Origin: Phoronis australis
Lineage: Eukaryota > Phoronida > Phoronidae
NCBI GenBank assembly: GCA_002633005.1
Contig: NMRA01000166.1
Span: 312,716 to 376,715 of the forward strand
Length of the DNA stretch: 64,000 nucleotides
Direction of reading: 5' to 3'
Shown here: positions 1 to 13,800 of the stretch, piece after piece
Layout of the letters: each line of letters starts with the position of its first letter
Position numbering within the stretch: the stretch's first letter is position 1
Notes under the pieces: model-generated
The model's database searches: none
Told to the model about the DNA's origin: nothing
Seen by the model: only the letters and a program-made list of their open reading frames with translations
Made by a program: the position numbers and the translations under genes

Positions 1-1741
1 CTTCGGGCATGTGCAGATAGCCATCCATGATGTTTTCCTGTGCTGCATTCACTCCCAGTTGCGCAAGCTAGCTTAACAATTTCCTCATAAATACCTGTTT
101 TCAAAGAGTTTTAAATTTGTTGTTTCTGTAGAGCACATGCTTAAGTCCACTGCAAATTTTGTAGCATTCCTTATTTATGCACGGTTCCAGCTACTGCTGT
201 GACCCCCAGTGGCAGTTTTAGTATTTTTGTTGGCCTGTTATTATTAAAGAGGCAACGTCTTCCCATTTTTGACTAGATTTGACATATTGTGTGCCACATT
301 GTGGCCATAGTTGTTTTTGGTGTCCACCTCTCCATCTGCCAAATCACTTGAAGGATTATGAAAACTGGTAGATGTGTTCCTGCACAGAAGACCACAGATC
401 AATTCCAAGGTACAATATTCTTATTTATAGTGCTTCCCTGGGAACATACAACCTGCTTATAGGGTTTAGTAGTTTTGATTTGGCCTATTTTGTTACTGTA
501 CGGTACCTTACGCGTAATGCTCTCATGGTACTTTTCTACAATAATCAATTTATCCACAATGCTTCACAATAGCAAGCTGCAACTCAAATGAGCCATTACA
601 ACAAGCTGACCATGTTTGTGTTGGATCTAAAACAGAATCACCTCTGTTAGTGTCCCATTTCATTTTCACATCTAAAATGCTTCCACACTACCATTCCTGT
701 AAGAACTTCTGCCTCTCACTGATGAGGCATGTCGTAAAATGCAAAACTACAGACTATAATGCGACAAATTATTTCTTACTACTATCTGGAAAAGCAATTG
801 ATTATTTAGTTTTGAGGCTGTATGTTACACCCTTACCTTGGTCACCCAATTCCCGCTCCCCTGCCTTATGTGTGTCTCATTGTATGGGCCATTATTGATG
901 GATTGCCTTCTTATTTTCTGATCATCTCACTGGTCTTGTCATAGCAATGTTTCATGTAACCTGAATATTTCAATTCAATTTAATGGAAATGCAACATTTT
1001 GTTAATAACGTCAAATTCACTGTTGAGCCTACTGCCTATGATTCTAATGCATATTAGATATCGTGCAGAGTCATACATGATGCTGTCATGTGTGTCTATA
1101 CACAGTTATGGTGTTGATGGTGTTTATTTCATATTGCAAATAATATAGAACCTTCATAGAAATGTTCTCCTTCACTGATGAATATTCTTTAGAGTTGTTG
1201 TGCAGTAAAAATTGCATAAGTGGGACATGTGTAGGTTGGATTTTCGCTCACGTCAGACAAAGTACCATCATGCCATATTTTTGTTGTTTCTCATTTACTC
1301 AACCTTTCATATAAGTTGGATTTGCCTTACCTATGTAAAATCTCTTGGTCCAGTTGGATTTTGCAATTTTTGTTCTATTTGAATGTTGCCGATGGCTCCT
1401 GCTAATATGTGTACCACTTGCTGCTTCGCTTATTGATGCATTATGCAAAACTGCTGATCATCCTCTGCTGAATATCAGCTCTGTGAAAACATTTTGCACC
1501 TCCTGTCGTGAAACTAAAAATTGACTTCCACTAGGTGTTATCTGCAGATGCGGTTTGTGGTGGAGCAACTGTGTGGTACACGGCTTCATATTACTGAGTA
1601 TATCCAAATATTAAGCACTGGAATAGTGATCATGGTAGATTGTGTGTAGTAGCGATGACCTGGACATGTGGGGTAATGATTCCTTCAACCAATTGTAGTG
1701 TTGCTGATTGCAGAAGTAACTTATAACTTCATGTCTTACAG
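1..1741. other. Upstream intron of the ASK gene; no exon seen
   Basis: AT-rich sequence with only short scattered open frames. I see no kinase-domain motifs such as HRD or DFG on either strand and no convincing repeat. It is read as the intron, or part of one, before the first visible ASK exon at 1742. Confidence 0.55.
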
Positions 1742-1823
1742 TGCCAGTTGAGCACATGAATGTCGATGGTGCTCTAAGTCCAGAGGTTAGGAATCTAAGG
1801 GTGATCCTGCCACAGCGAAGGAG
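1742..1823 (+). CDS. ASK exon, linker after kinase domain
   Basis: Acceptor cttacag, donor gtgagt. The frame starts after two carried bases and reads PVEHMNVDGALSPEVRNLRV onward. It ends with AG, which the T opening the 7007 exon completes as serine. Low-complexity linker, so the call rests on splice sites and phase rather than on strong homology. Confidence 0.65.
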
Positions 1824-4800
1824 GTGAGTTCAAAGGTCGCATTTTTGTCTATGACATTCCATTGTTTACTGCATAATGGCCCTATCACTGTGCCAGTGCC
1901 AAGCAGGGATTTTATGTTGAACTCATTAAATTTCTTCTGAATTCTTAGCTCTCGTACTATTGGCCTATGAACCTGAGGACCGGTATGAATAATAAACTTC
2001 TGTCATTAGTCTGTCTTGATTACGTAACTGCTATCAGTTTGTAGTTCTGTACATTTTCTAGTTCTGTAATCTGATTTTCTTGGCGTTAGCTAAGTAAATA
2101 TTAGGCCCAAAAGCATATTTTTTCTGGTCTCTTCCTGATTCATTTTGAGATTTTGAGACCTGTACTCATCGACTAAAAAAATGAATACACCACCTGCATG
2201 GGTTTCAGGGAAGGTCTCGTGTTTTTTTTGAAAAAGTGCTCAGAGGCATGTAAGCAAAGATAATTAAGATATGAAACACCAAAATTTTCCTAATAAATTG
2301 ATTTAAAGGAAAACAAGTCTTGCAACATTTTTGCTCGTCTCCGGTTGATTTTCTTTTTTTGAAAAAAGGAACAAAAATACCGCACAACTGACACAATTTC
2401 TAAAAAAAAACGCAGAACAGAACCATCTATATTTTTTGGCCTGGTAGTTTTGTGAACAATAAAATTGACAGTGTCAGTAGATTTTTTGACATGAGAAGTT
2501 TTGCATAAGTCATTAATATGTGCTTTGTGCTTAATTTGGGTGTCGTTCCTTCAGTGTTTTTGTCGTCTTGTTTTTGCGCATTATTAAGCTGTGTGTTTCA
2601 TTATGTGTGGCTGTGTTTGTATTATTTTGGAAGTAAAATGTAACTTAAAAATCCAAAATAATGTGGTACGTGATTTTCCGTTTGAACCTAGTCTCTTCAT
2701 TTCACAGTTTGCTCTTAGTGAGTTTCAATGTACCACAGACTAGTCTGCTGCTTTTGGATGTCACAAATGAATCTTTACTGTTTTGGCTAGTGCAAAGCAG
2801 CTTTTGACTTTCTCATAGATGTTTTAGTGTATATTTAATTTTGTTAAAAACTTACGAAATGATTATAAGTTACTGCTAATTCTCTACCTCCCGTTCATTA
2901 ATTTTTACAAAGTCACTTCATTAAGAAAAATCTCACACTGAATAATCAGGACACTTTCATGGTTGAGAAAATAATGTAAATTTTCATGATATAGCAAACA
3001 GACTTCATTCTTTTTCACACTAGATCATTTCATCTAAAACTAACTCTTTGTTTGTCCATCGTCTTGTGTAACTTTGCTGAACCTTTTCCTTTCAGCTCTG
3101 GACCTGCCACGGCTGGGTACATTTGATTTTGTTTTACTTAACTTTGCATGCCTTTTTCATGATGTACCATGTTTTCTATTTTCTTGATGTTTTTCAGTTT
3201 AACCCCCTACAAATTTTCGCTGTTATCTTTTTAAATCTCCATATAATGTTATGTTTAACAGTTAGGTGAAACCTTTAACAAATGTGTTCACAATTTCCTG
3301 GTTATTTTGGTTTGAAATTAATATATTAAAAAGTATTAAAAGCCTTTTACTGACAATCAAATTGAATGAAAGTGTATGATGCATAACAAGGCAAATGTCA
3401 AACACCCAGTGTTTTGAACATTGCTGTCTGAATAGGTGTGACAAAGTAGGACATGATGGGAGTTATTACTTTATTGACTTTCACTTTGTCCTGCGTTCTG
3501 TTGTGTCATTGAGAAAGATCTGTGTTTGGAATGTTGGGTTTTTATGACAGTTTTGTATAGTCGTTAGTCTTATATTTTATACACTTTCACTCTGTTTTTA
3601 ATTGGTGTTGGAAGTTTGTTTTAACCTTGTATTGTTATTAATACCCAGTTTGATAACAAAATGATAGATGTAGTCAATATGAAGAAAGTATTAATATATT
3701 TTTCCAAAAAAATGTAATATGTCAATTTCTAAATCCTACTCTGCAGTAATTTCTCACATTTTATCAGATGGGCTTGACTAAAATTTCAGTAATTACTAAA
3801 GTGAAGCTTATATGTAATGACTGTGAGTGTTGGACGAAGCACAAACCAACGGAAAGTATTTCTTGTTATAAATAAACAAAAATAAATAAGCAAAAAATCC
3901 AAGCTATGCAAAACTATTCCAGGGCCAGGGTCTAATCTTTGTTCTCAAAATTATTTTTCACGTTTTCCATGATTCTGCTTGTGTGTTCACTCAAAGTAAG
4001 TGTCTATTATTCTGTACTTGAATATATTGTTACAGTACTATAATAGTTCTTGCAGGTGACTGTGTGCACTTGATGACCCATGCATTAAAGCTATGTTTTT
4101 TAATCTAAACTTGAAATCTTGAGCTTTTTTTGAATGCTCAGCTTTTACTCAAGACTGTGCCTTGAACCTAAAGCTATAATTTTGAGACTAAACTTGAAAT
4201 TTCAAGCTTTTACTCCAAATGTTCAGCTTTTACTCAAGGTTGTTCTTTGAACCTAGGGGTCATCAAGTGCAACCTAGGCTTAGACAGTCATCTGTGAGAA
4301 CTGCAATATATTCAAGTACGGGATAATAGCCACTTACCTTGAGTTCGCTCAAAAGCAGAGTGGAAAACATGAAAAATAATTTTAAGGACCACTATGACCT
4401 TGGAGATTGGAGCCTGAGATCTGTTGGCTTGTCAGCTAAAATAAACCGTAATGATTGTTATCACCATCTGGTGGTACATAGAGGTGCTTCTCAGGATATG
4501 GAATCCAGGGGGCGCTTTAACCAGGAGTCTTCACTCTCTTGAAATTGGTTGCTCCAGCTTTGTGAAAGTCTTCCGTTACTTCCCTGCAACTTAGTTGCCT
4601 TGTGATAAAGTTGTTGCGTTTCACTGGATTAGAATTTCATTGAATTCCAGTCTTGAAGTGATGTATTCAGTGAAATCTCAAGACGTCTTACATTCATTAA
4701 AATATCCTGTAGACTCGTCTACATCCAGGTACTAGCCACATGCATGTTCTGCTTAGCTTTAGGCTTACAAAGGAGTCCTGAAGTTTCCTATATCTATATA

Positions 4801-7800
4801 GCTGCGTGTGGAAACTATTTTGGGAACGCTGTTGGCGTTTTTAGATGCAGTCACCTCATAGCGTTAAATAAGTCTTTGTCTTTTATAAGATTTTCCTGGA
4901 AACGGTTGGTATACAATATTCAGATGATGCCAAATTTATTAGAAAACCAGTTATGAAATTTTAGGCTCCTTAGTGCTCAAAGCAGTCCTGAACAACACTC
5001 ATCCTGCCCCTCCCCCAAAACACCCGTGCACTTGTATGAAGAAATGCTGCAGCATTTTAGCCAATAATATTGCAACTAGAAATTAGAACCCATTCTTAGA
5101 ACACTAGCTAGTCATGACGTGGTTATGGTGTTTTTTGTGTGTTTACAGTTATTTTACACTGAATCAAGTGGTCATTCTTTTTTTACAAATATTGTGAAAT
5201 TATGAAATTCATTGTTGTCTGTTACAAACATTGTGTGTCGCATTTGTGTCAAAAACAAAGTCGTGTGTATTATGCATGCAAAAAGCTAAACAAATGCTGT
5301 GACAACTGAGATTTGAAAATTTTGAGATGCGACAAATTGTGACTTTTCCATTCTCTGATATTGTATAAAATGTACTCTGTGAAGGATCAACCTTGTAGAT
5401 TTGATTGTCATAACTGGTGTCATGCAATAACTTTAAATTAATTTCTTCTCAGTTTAAGCTAAGTGTAAACGCTAAGTGAAAATCAATCAAATTCTATTAA
5501 AGAAATACAAATTTTTGAGTAATTCTCTTTTCGTCCACAACCACATTTTTCTGATTTCCATCATGATATTCCCCAAAGTATTGCTTGCTTGTTAATGGTG
5601 CATGCATCTAATAAAGGATTCCGGTTTGTTCTGTGCACAATTAGTGGATGGTGGTCTAATGTGTTTTAATGTCACTGACTTTCATATTGACTTAACATCG
5701 TCTCGCAAGCAAGTTAATGGTTGCCGCTTCCATTTTATTTCTTAATTCTAGGTGTGTGTTGTTAATATCCAGGTCGTGTACTAATTTGTGTTATTTTAAG
5801 TAGATATTAAATGCTGACTATTAAAATTTATGAGATGACAGCATTGATCAGTTATCACTGTGGGTAATTATTTGTTGCTTCAAATGGATTTTTCAAAATC
5901 CTCTCAATACTTTCAACATACCTGCTTTTGATAGCAATGTGACTACGGTAAAAATCTTATTTGGAGCAGGGAATAATATCTTTATATTTTGCTCAAGGTC
6001 GGTGCTTGTCCCAAATTTTAGAAATAGGCAATATTGGTTGTCCCAAATTCCACAAACATTCATTTGGAAAGAGGTTAAAAACAAATTGTCCAAAATTTGA
6101 GAACACACAAATTCCAGAATGATGAAAATTAAATTTTTGTGAGTTTCCATGTCCAAAATTCTAGAGAATTGGAGAATTTTTACCGTAGTGTAATGACTTA
6201 GGGGGATATCACAACTGAGTTGCCTGGTATCCCTTCTCCACATAAAATTTTTCTATGATGATTTTTATACATTACACCCACTTATCCACATATTTGGGTG
6301 CATATTGCCATCATCTCTGTCTGGGTGTCTGACTTCCTAGCGTCTGTGGCTGTATCTCCTAAACCCTTGCAGGATCTTAATGAGATATGTCAAATGTGTT
6401 CAACCTAGGAAGGTGATGACAGATGAAGATGAATTTCGATCTGACTGCCACTGTGCCCCCTATTGGCAATAATTTTTTTATGTTTGCCTTTGTATCTGCG
6501 GAGTTCCTTGATGATTTTTCATGAAATTTGGCAAATATGTTTCTATTAGAGTGGCGACGCCACTTTTCAACTTCAGGCATGTTTGTAGTATTCTGTGCCA
6601 CTTATTGGCCATTTAAAAGCTCCTAGAAATGTACAGTTTGTGGTGCAGCCATGGGTTCCTTTCAACGCTTTGCGTTGCTCTTGTTCCATCTCTTGTTCAA
6701 TTAAATTCTAATAATGTTGAGTTTAATATGTTATTGTTATTGCCACCCTTCACATGCTAAGGATTTTCCTCATTAACTGTATGCATCGTGTTTACAATCT
6801 TGTATTTGTATATACTAGCTGCATGCGTCTTTATGCACTCATGTACGGTAATTAGTTTCAATAATTTGGTGACGAAAATGCGTGATCGTTGCTGTATTGG
6901 TGATTGAAGTGCTCCACAGTTTTGAAGAAAACATGTTATTTTGAATAAGTGTGTTTCGTAACTCAGGGATTAAATCTAGCTATGAATTGACTGTGATATA
7001 TTTCAGTACGGATTCCTTGCCCGATCATTACTTGGACCCGGCAGGCCGTATGTCCCCCATGACCTTGAGTCCGCCCCCCATATCACCCATGAGCGGCATG
7101 AGTGCTGGCTCATCAGAGAGTGGCGCTGTTGGAGGATTCTTCATGTTGAAGAAAGACTCTGAGAGGAGGACCACACTTGTGACTATATTATCAGAAGAGC
7201 ACAGCACGGTGCGTGAGGAGGAAGGCTAGGGATAGAAGGAAGGTGGCGAAGGGCAGGGGATAGAGGGAAGGTGGCGGAGGGCAGGGGATAGAGGGAAGGT
7301 GGCGGAGGGCAGGGTATAGAGGGAAGGTGGCGTAGGGCAGGGTATAGAGGGAAGGTGACGGAGGGCGGGGTATAGAGGGAAGGTTTTGGAGGGCAGGGTA
7401 TAGATTAGAGAGAATAGAGAGCAGGGCAGGATATAGCAGGATGAGGGAGGGATAGAGAGAAATATTCGCTTCATCAAAGTCAATCAGTACTGTACTAGTT
7501 ATGGTAGAATCTCACCAATTTTGTGGGGCAAAAATAGTCGTCAAAATCACACTTTTTTCATTTTTCAAGGGCTTCTAGCATTGCTGTGAATGCCCACAAT
7601 CTTTCAAAATATTTCCAGCTGGTAGCTGTGGTAGAGAACCTTAATATGGCAAAGCATCATGCTGGTTCTGTAAATCATTTATGAAGAATGAGAAAATAAA
7701 AATTTCACTTGTCCACCATATTGTGTACTAAATTGGTGACAATTTACTGTTCTCTTGTGTTAATGAATGATCAGGAAACTTCTAATGTAACCTTCGAAGT

Positions 7801-10800
7801 GATTGTCATGTTTCAAAATAATATTTGAATAGGTACACTGAGCACATGGCCATAGTAATGCTCACCAGTAAGTGACCAGGAGTTTGTTTTCTATTTCAGA
7901 TTGCTGAAAGGTGGCTCGAGCTACTGAACAGAGACACTACCATGACAAGTCCACAACTAACTCTGGTAAAAATATGACTTGTTGTGCAGATGTTAGTCTA
8001 CTGCCTCATGCCTTGTTCATATATTGCAAGTCACAACATTTAAACAGGAGTCCTGTTTTCTTCCTGAATTAATTAATTTCCCACATCTACCAAGAATACT
8101 ACCTGCCTATCTGGACACAACTCAAGGAAAGTGCAGCAAGGAAGTCAAGCTTTAATGCATGCATTTTTAGTCTATATACTAATAGGGATTGTAATCAAGG
8201 GTCAGTTGCACCACTTTGTCTGATTATTGACTGAAATTCTTATCACAAATGTCACCAATTTCGGGAAAAAATAATTTGTTTTTCAAGTTTAACACTTCTG
8301 CTCTTATTGTATGGTGGTAGTTATGGCATAGGGCTTAAATGATGAAGCCATTATTTGGTAGCTATTTTTCTTGAATTTATAAAAAGTTAAAATAAAATTT
8401 CACTTGTCTCCTAATTTTATGAGATTTTACTGTACCTCAATTTTTTGTTTTAAATGGTTGTTGGCATTGTCATTTCATCATAATTCTCATTGTTTTTCAG
8501 GAACACCTGAAAAAACTTCTGGATATGGTAAAAGATTATGTACAGAATCAGGATAGAAAAGTTTTACGTTCCAACATTGGTGAGTTTTTATCATGTGATT
8601 CAATGAAGACTTGTTCATTGATTTCAGAGATTGGTCAGTATTATAGTCTATTTCAACAGGTCATGGTGCATTAACAGCTGCAGTAGAGTTCATATCAATC
8701 AGAAATTCTGTTTGAAACTACTTTAAATTGAAATAAAATAAATCCTGTTATGAACTTTGCGGCCCTACTATATGAGACAAGTTTTAAAGAGTTTACGATA
8801 TTGTTTGGCCAGATCATAAGCACCAGTGGCGGGGCCAAGGGGGCCATGGTCCCCTTAACATTCTCCCAGATTCCATTGGGCAGTTCGGGGGTGCGAATGT
8901 CTGAGGGGCAAAATCCTGGCAAATACTCTGCCCTGGCCCCCTAATTCAAAATCCTGGATCCGCCCCTGAGCAGTTATCATTGACCTGTTACGGAGGTTGA
9001 GACATCATGTATACAAAGGATTGTGGGATACCAATCATCCAAAGTAGCACTACCAGTTGACATGGTTGTACAATCTGCAGAGATCCCATCATTGCAACAA
9101 GCTAAATTTTCAGTTTTATGTTTGTACAAGTAGTATTGACTGCCTGGTTACCTAACAAACAAACACCTAGATGTCTAATCCTTGAATCTGTATTGAATGA
9201 CTCCTATCCCTCAAATCTGTGTTCTGGGATGCTCGTGCATCAGTTTTTGCTACCTGTAAGCAGGTCAGTTCACATCATATTCACTGTCCCAGCCTGGTGC
9301 TTGACATGTGTTGCTTATTTGCCTCGTAAACTCTCACAAAATGTTGTCATGAATGATAGCTTGTTCTGCTTACTATGAATGGTAAATGATGATGGGCCAC
9401 TGATTACCCCTTGTGAAGCAGAGTGGGCGAATGATTACGTTGTCTTAGTTGTAGTGAGAAGTTATTCTGACCAGCAATCCTGACCTGTTTTCAATTGCCT
9501 GTGATCAGAATACTTGAATGATTTGTTTTAGATCGGCTGAAGGAGGAGTTCAACTTAAGCGCCAGTGCACAGAATGAGATTCAGCTTGTTCTTTATGTGT
9601 TGCAAGAAGCAGTAAGTCTTCATAATGCTTTGATAAAAACATTTCTTGATGGTAATCCTTCACAAGTACAATGGTTGAACATGTATAATAAGCTGACAAT
9701 TTAAACAATTAAATTTAGAATTTAAAAATACATCCAGCCCATTGGGCTTATAAGCCATTGATTACATAACAGACAAAATAACATTAAACACCTCTTACAT
9801 TTGAAAATGCTTCGTGAACAAATTGATTATTAAAAAACTAAGCTTATCTACACCAGAAAAATTCAAAAAAGTGGAATGCAATTTGCTGGCCTCTTTATAT
9901 ACAAATAAATTAGTTTTCTGCTATAGTCATGATTTAGAGTGCAGTGACACACATAGTGAAGTTCATCTTCTACAGCATTGAGACCATATAACAAAATAAC
10001 CTATTTGCTGGTTCGACATTAGGGTACCTTCCGACCTTTATCTCCAATGGAAGAATACCTAATCTAAACTGAAAAAATAAAGCTTCAAGTTTCTTCTTAC
10101 TCTAGAAAAACAAGAATGTACTAAATGGCTCTGTTTTGAAACTTTCCTTAAATGTCATGTCAATTGTTTTCTATTTTGGTTTTCACCTAAAACCCTCCTT
10201 CCAATCTTCCTCATCAGTACTGAACAGAAAGACTTGGAAGCACAGACATTATTCAAATTGGTCAAATTGAAAGTATATTTTAGTTCAGTGGACCAGTTTT
10301 GTCCACAATGGTTTAAGTCCCATTCAAACTTTTTTCTAATCAGGCGATGGGAATCCAAGCTCATAAGTCTATTCTTGTAGGAAGCCATCCTAAATCCCCT
10401 CGCATGACAAGGATAGGCCTGAGGCGGTGATCCCCAAAAAATATCTGATTGTACAGGGAGTCAGCTCGTGGCAAAATTGGTTGCGTCAGCTCCCTCAAGT
10501 GAGGGAAACCTATTCAGAAATAGTTTCATTGCGGAAAAATTCAACTTGAAACTGCTTTGTTTTTGTGCATATCACATATGGTGTTGTCCTAATTGGTGCA
10601 GCTGTGCTGGTGTAGTGTAGGGGATTGGTGCAGCTTTGCTGGTGTAGTGGAGGTGATTGGTGCAGCTGTGCTGGTGTGGTGGAAGGGATTTGTGCAGTTG
10701 TGCTGGTATAGTGGAGTTGATTGGCGCCACTGGGCTGGTGTAGTGGAGTTGATTGGCGTCACTGGGCTGGTGTAGTGGAGTTGATTGGCGCCGCTGGGCT

Positions 10801-13800
10801 GGTGTAGTGGAGTTGATTGGCGTTGCTGGGCTGGTGTAGTAGAGTTGATTGGTGCCGCTGGGCTGGTGTAGTGGAGGGATTGGTGCAGCTGGGCTGGTGT
10901 AGTGGAAGTGATTGCTCCAGCCGTGACAATAGTTTGATTTCATGGGCCTTTTGTTTGTGAACCAGCTGTTTGCCAGCATACTGTCTGAAGGAATTCATGC
11001 ACAAATGATTGCTTGAATAAGTGGAAATCACGTCTTATCCAAGAATCTGCTTGAACTTGTTGCCACACCTTGCATGAAGGTCGTCTCGCATGCAAAACAG
11101 ACTCTTCGAGGTTTACTAGTTTATTTCAATTCTTCTTTGTAACATGTTACCATGAACACTTTGGCAATGGCAACACCAGAAACAGTTTATAGCTTGAAGC
11201 TAATCCAGTCAGAGCATAACCATAAAAACTTGTTAATGTTTCAAACGAGGTGACACGAAAGGCACTCAACCCACCTCAACTTTAAAGCAATTGCACGGGT
11301 TCAGGGTAGACATAGTCATTTAAAAGTCACTTACATACAAATTATTACTCAGAGTGGCAATGCCGGCTTCAGCTACACATGTACCAGTGCTCTGAGTGAG
11401 GAAACAAGCCAATAGATGCCCTGCCATTTCATTGCTTTCCTTGTTAGTATTTTGCATTTTAAATTTATAATTATTAATCTCTTAGAAAATATCTTTGCAT
11501 TTTTACAAAATATACTACCCACCATGGTTTTGTATAAATGTGTAGCTGAAGTTTCAGAGTGCTTGTAGCAAAAATCCATACATTAGGCAGTATCTTTGCT
11601 TCCAGACATGACTGGTATTGTTAATCACAAATACTTATTTGTCAGGAACCCATTCCTAGAAAACTGGCTTAGCTTAGACAAATTTTAAATTTCAGTCAAA
11701 TTTAAGATAAAACTTAAATTTGACTCAAGAAAGAGATCTTATGTTTGATTTATAAGTTTGACTTCAGTTTTGTCTTAATTTTGACTGTCTTACTAGATGT
11801 TGAAGTTTCAAAGTCTGGAAGTTGAGGTAAATCTTAGATTTAAGTAAAACTGAACTTAAGTCAGTTTCTTGGAACAGGCCCCAAGCTTGTAGAAGGTGGA
11901 CATAGGGAGTTTTGCAGAAGATTTTGCTACACATAGTTGGTGATGTTAATCTATTATTTAAATGTTGCCATTTGTAGGTGAATGAAACGTTACGCACTCA
12001 CAGTATCAAGCCTCATTGGGTGTTTGCCATTGACAATGTTTTAAGGGATGCTATTCAGACTGCTTTGATTATGATTGCACCAGGTAAGGAATCAATAGGA
12101 CATTGGAAAGTTGAACACTTGTTAAACAACAATCATGGTACAATGTTCTGTCACACAGGGTTCAGTGTTTTTACACTTAACACTTTTGTTCCGTATTGAC
12201 ATGTTGTCATAGAGCCACTAATGTCCGATGGCTAAAAAATCTGGTCAGTGAGTTGATATTTTACATTGACAAGGAATTGTCGTAATCTGTTACAACTCTC
12301 CCTTTACTGATCATCAGGGTTGTGGTCACTGGTTTATGACTAACCAAATTACCTGCTTCAAGCAAGACCTGGTGCCCGGTCCATAGGTGCAATACTCTTG
12401 CGAAAATGCTAGATGACGCAGATCTTGGCAAAATATTGCTTTAGTGGATACCAAGCTCAGCCCTGATGAGATATCCTGTAATGATTAGAACACAATTGTC
12501 AAGGAGACCATAGACAGGCTGTTAGTAGATTGCTTCAACTTTACTACTGGGCAGCCTGTTAGTCATGGATCACTGTACACAATGCATAGACTCAACTTTA
12601 CTACTGGGCAGCCTGTTAGTCATAGGTCACTGTACACAATGCATAGACTCAACTTTACTACTGGGCAGCCTGTTAGTCATAGGTCACTGCACACAATGCA
12701 TAGACTCAACTTTACTACTGGGCAGCCTGTTAGTCATGGATCACTGTACACAATGCATAGACTCAACTTTACTACTGGGCAGCCTGTTAGTCATAGGTCA
12801 CTGCACACAATGCATAGACTCTGTAATGTTAGCGACAGGAAGATAATGTTCACATGCATTCTGAATTGTGCTTGACTTGGGATTTATTGTGTTGGTTGAC
12901 TTAGGTCTTAGCTGGTTATAAAATCTTAGAATGGATGTTTTAGTTAGGTTGGAAGCAGTGATGTCCTTGGTACATTGTAAGTTTCTCCCAAAAATGATTT
13001 TCAGCAGAAATCATAAAATTGATGCCACAGGTAATTTCATTAATTTTTTATACTTATTTTTTCATAGTTCCACTAATAACTTGACAAGTCTCTCTTGCAA
13101 GTGATGTGCCGTCTCACCTGTGCAACCTATGTCCTGGTTACTGGAGATTTTCTTATTATTTTTTGTATTTTAAATTTTAAGTAAATACTTCTTAATTAAC
13201 CTCATTTCATTGTGATCATTGAGATCATTTTCATCTTTTGTGGTTTCTATACCGGTCTGTATATCATAACTTAATTATTACTGTCTACCATCATGTTTTC
13301 ATTGCTCAGTGGATATTGTTTTCCTAATTGTATTAAATGCATAAATTAAATAATCATGATTTCTGTACTTTCTCTTTCTCTGTCCACCCCCAGGGAATGG
13401 TGAGGGACTTGCTGAAGAGGAGGGGTCCACATCAGGTGTGTCAACATTCAACTCTATGAAGTCCCACCCGTCCAGAGACATTTTACAAGACACCCAGTCA
13501 ACAGCACTGTACACAGAGATGAAAGCTATGAAGGAGGAGGGCAATAGGTGAAGCCTTGGACATAGTTTCATTCATGCTAGATTCTCGCCAATTTGGGACA
13601 AAATAATTGCCAAACATTTTCATGTTTTATTTTCTTTAATCAAAGACTTTTAAAATATTATTGTGAGTGCCACATGTTTCCCAAAACATTGTTTGATGGT
13701 GGCTGTCTTGCTACTTTAAAAATCATTATGGTAAAATAAAACTTCCACTTGTCTGCTATATTTTGTCCTAAATTGGTGAGATTTTACCTAGAAAAGCCAA

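Larger units (their letters stand above)
1824..7006. other. Long ASK intron
   Basis: 5.2 kb intron. Holds the candidate microexon (3096), a large inverted-repeat element (3944-4385), a small TIR element (5943-6188) and a short copy of the CCTAGTGGC modular element (6270-6685). The rest shows nothing recognisable. Confidence 0.6.

Noticed and set aside
5893-6243. 116-codon minus-strand open frame
   Set aside because: It coincides with the CTACGG-ended MITE-like element and its protein has no recognisable features.
10572-11031. Long minus-strand open frames rich in H-Q-P-S
   Set aside because: They are translations of the 32-bp minisatellite.
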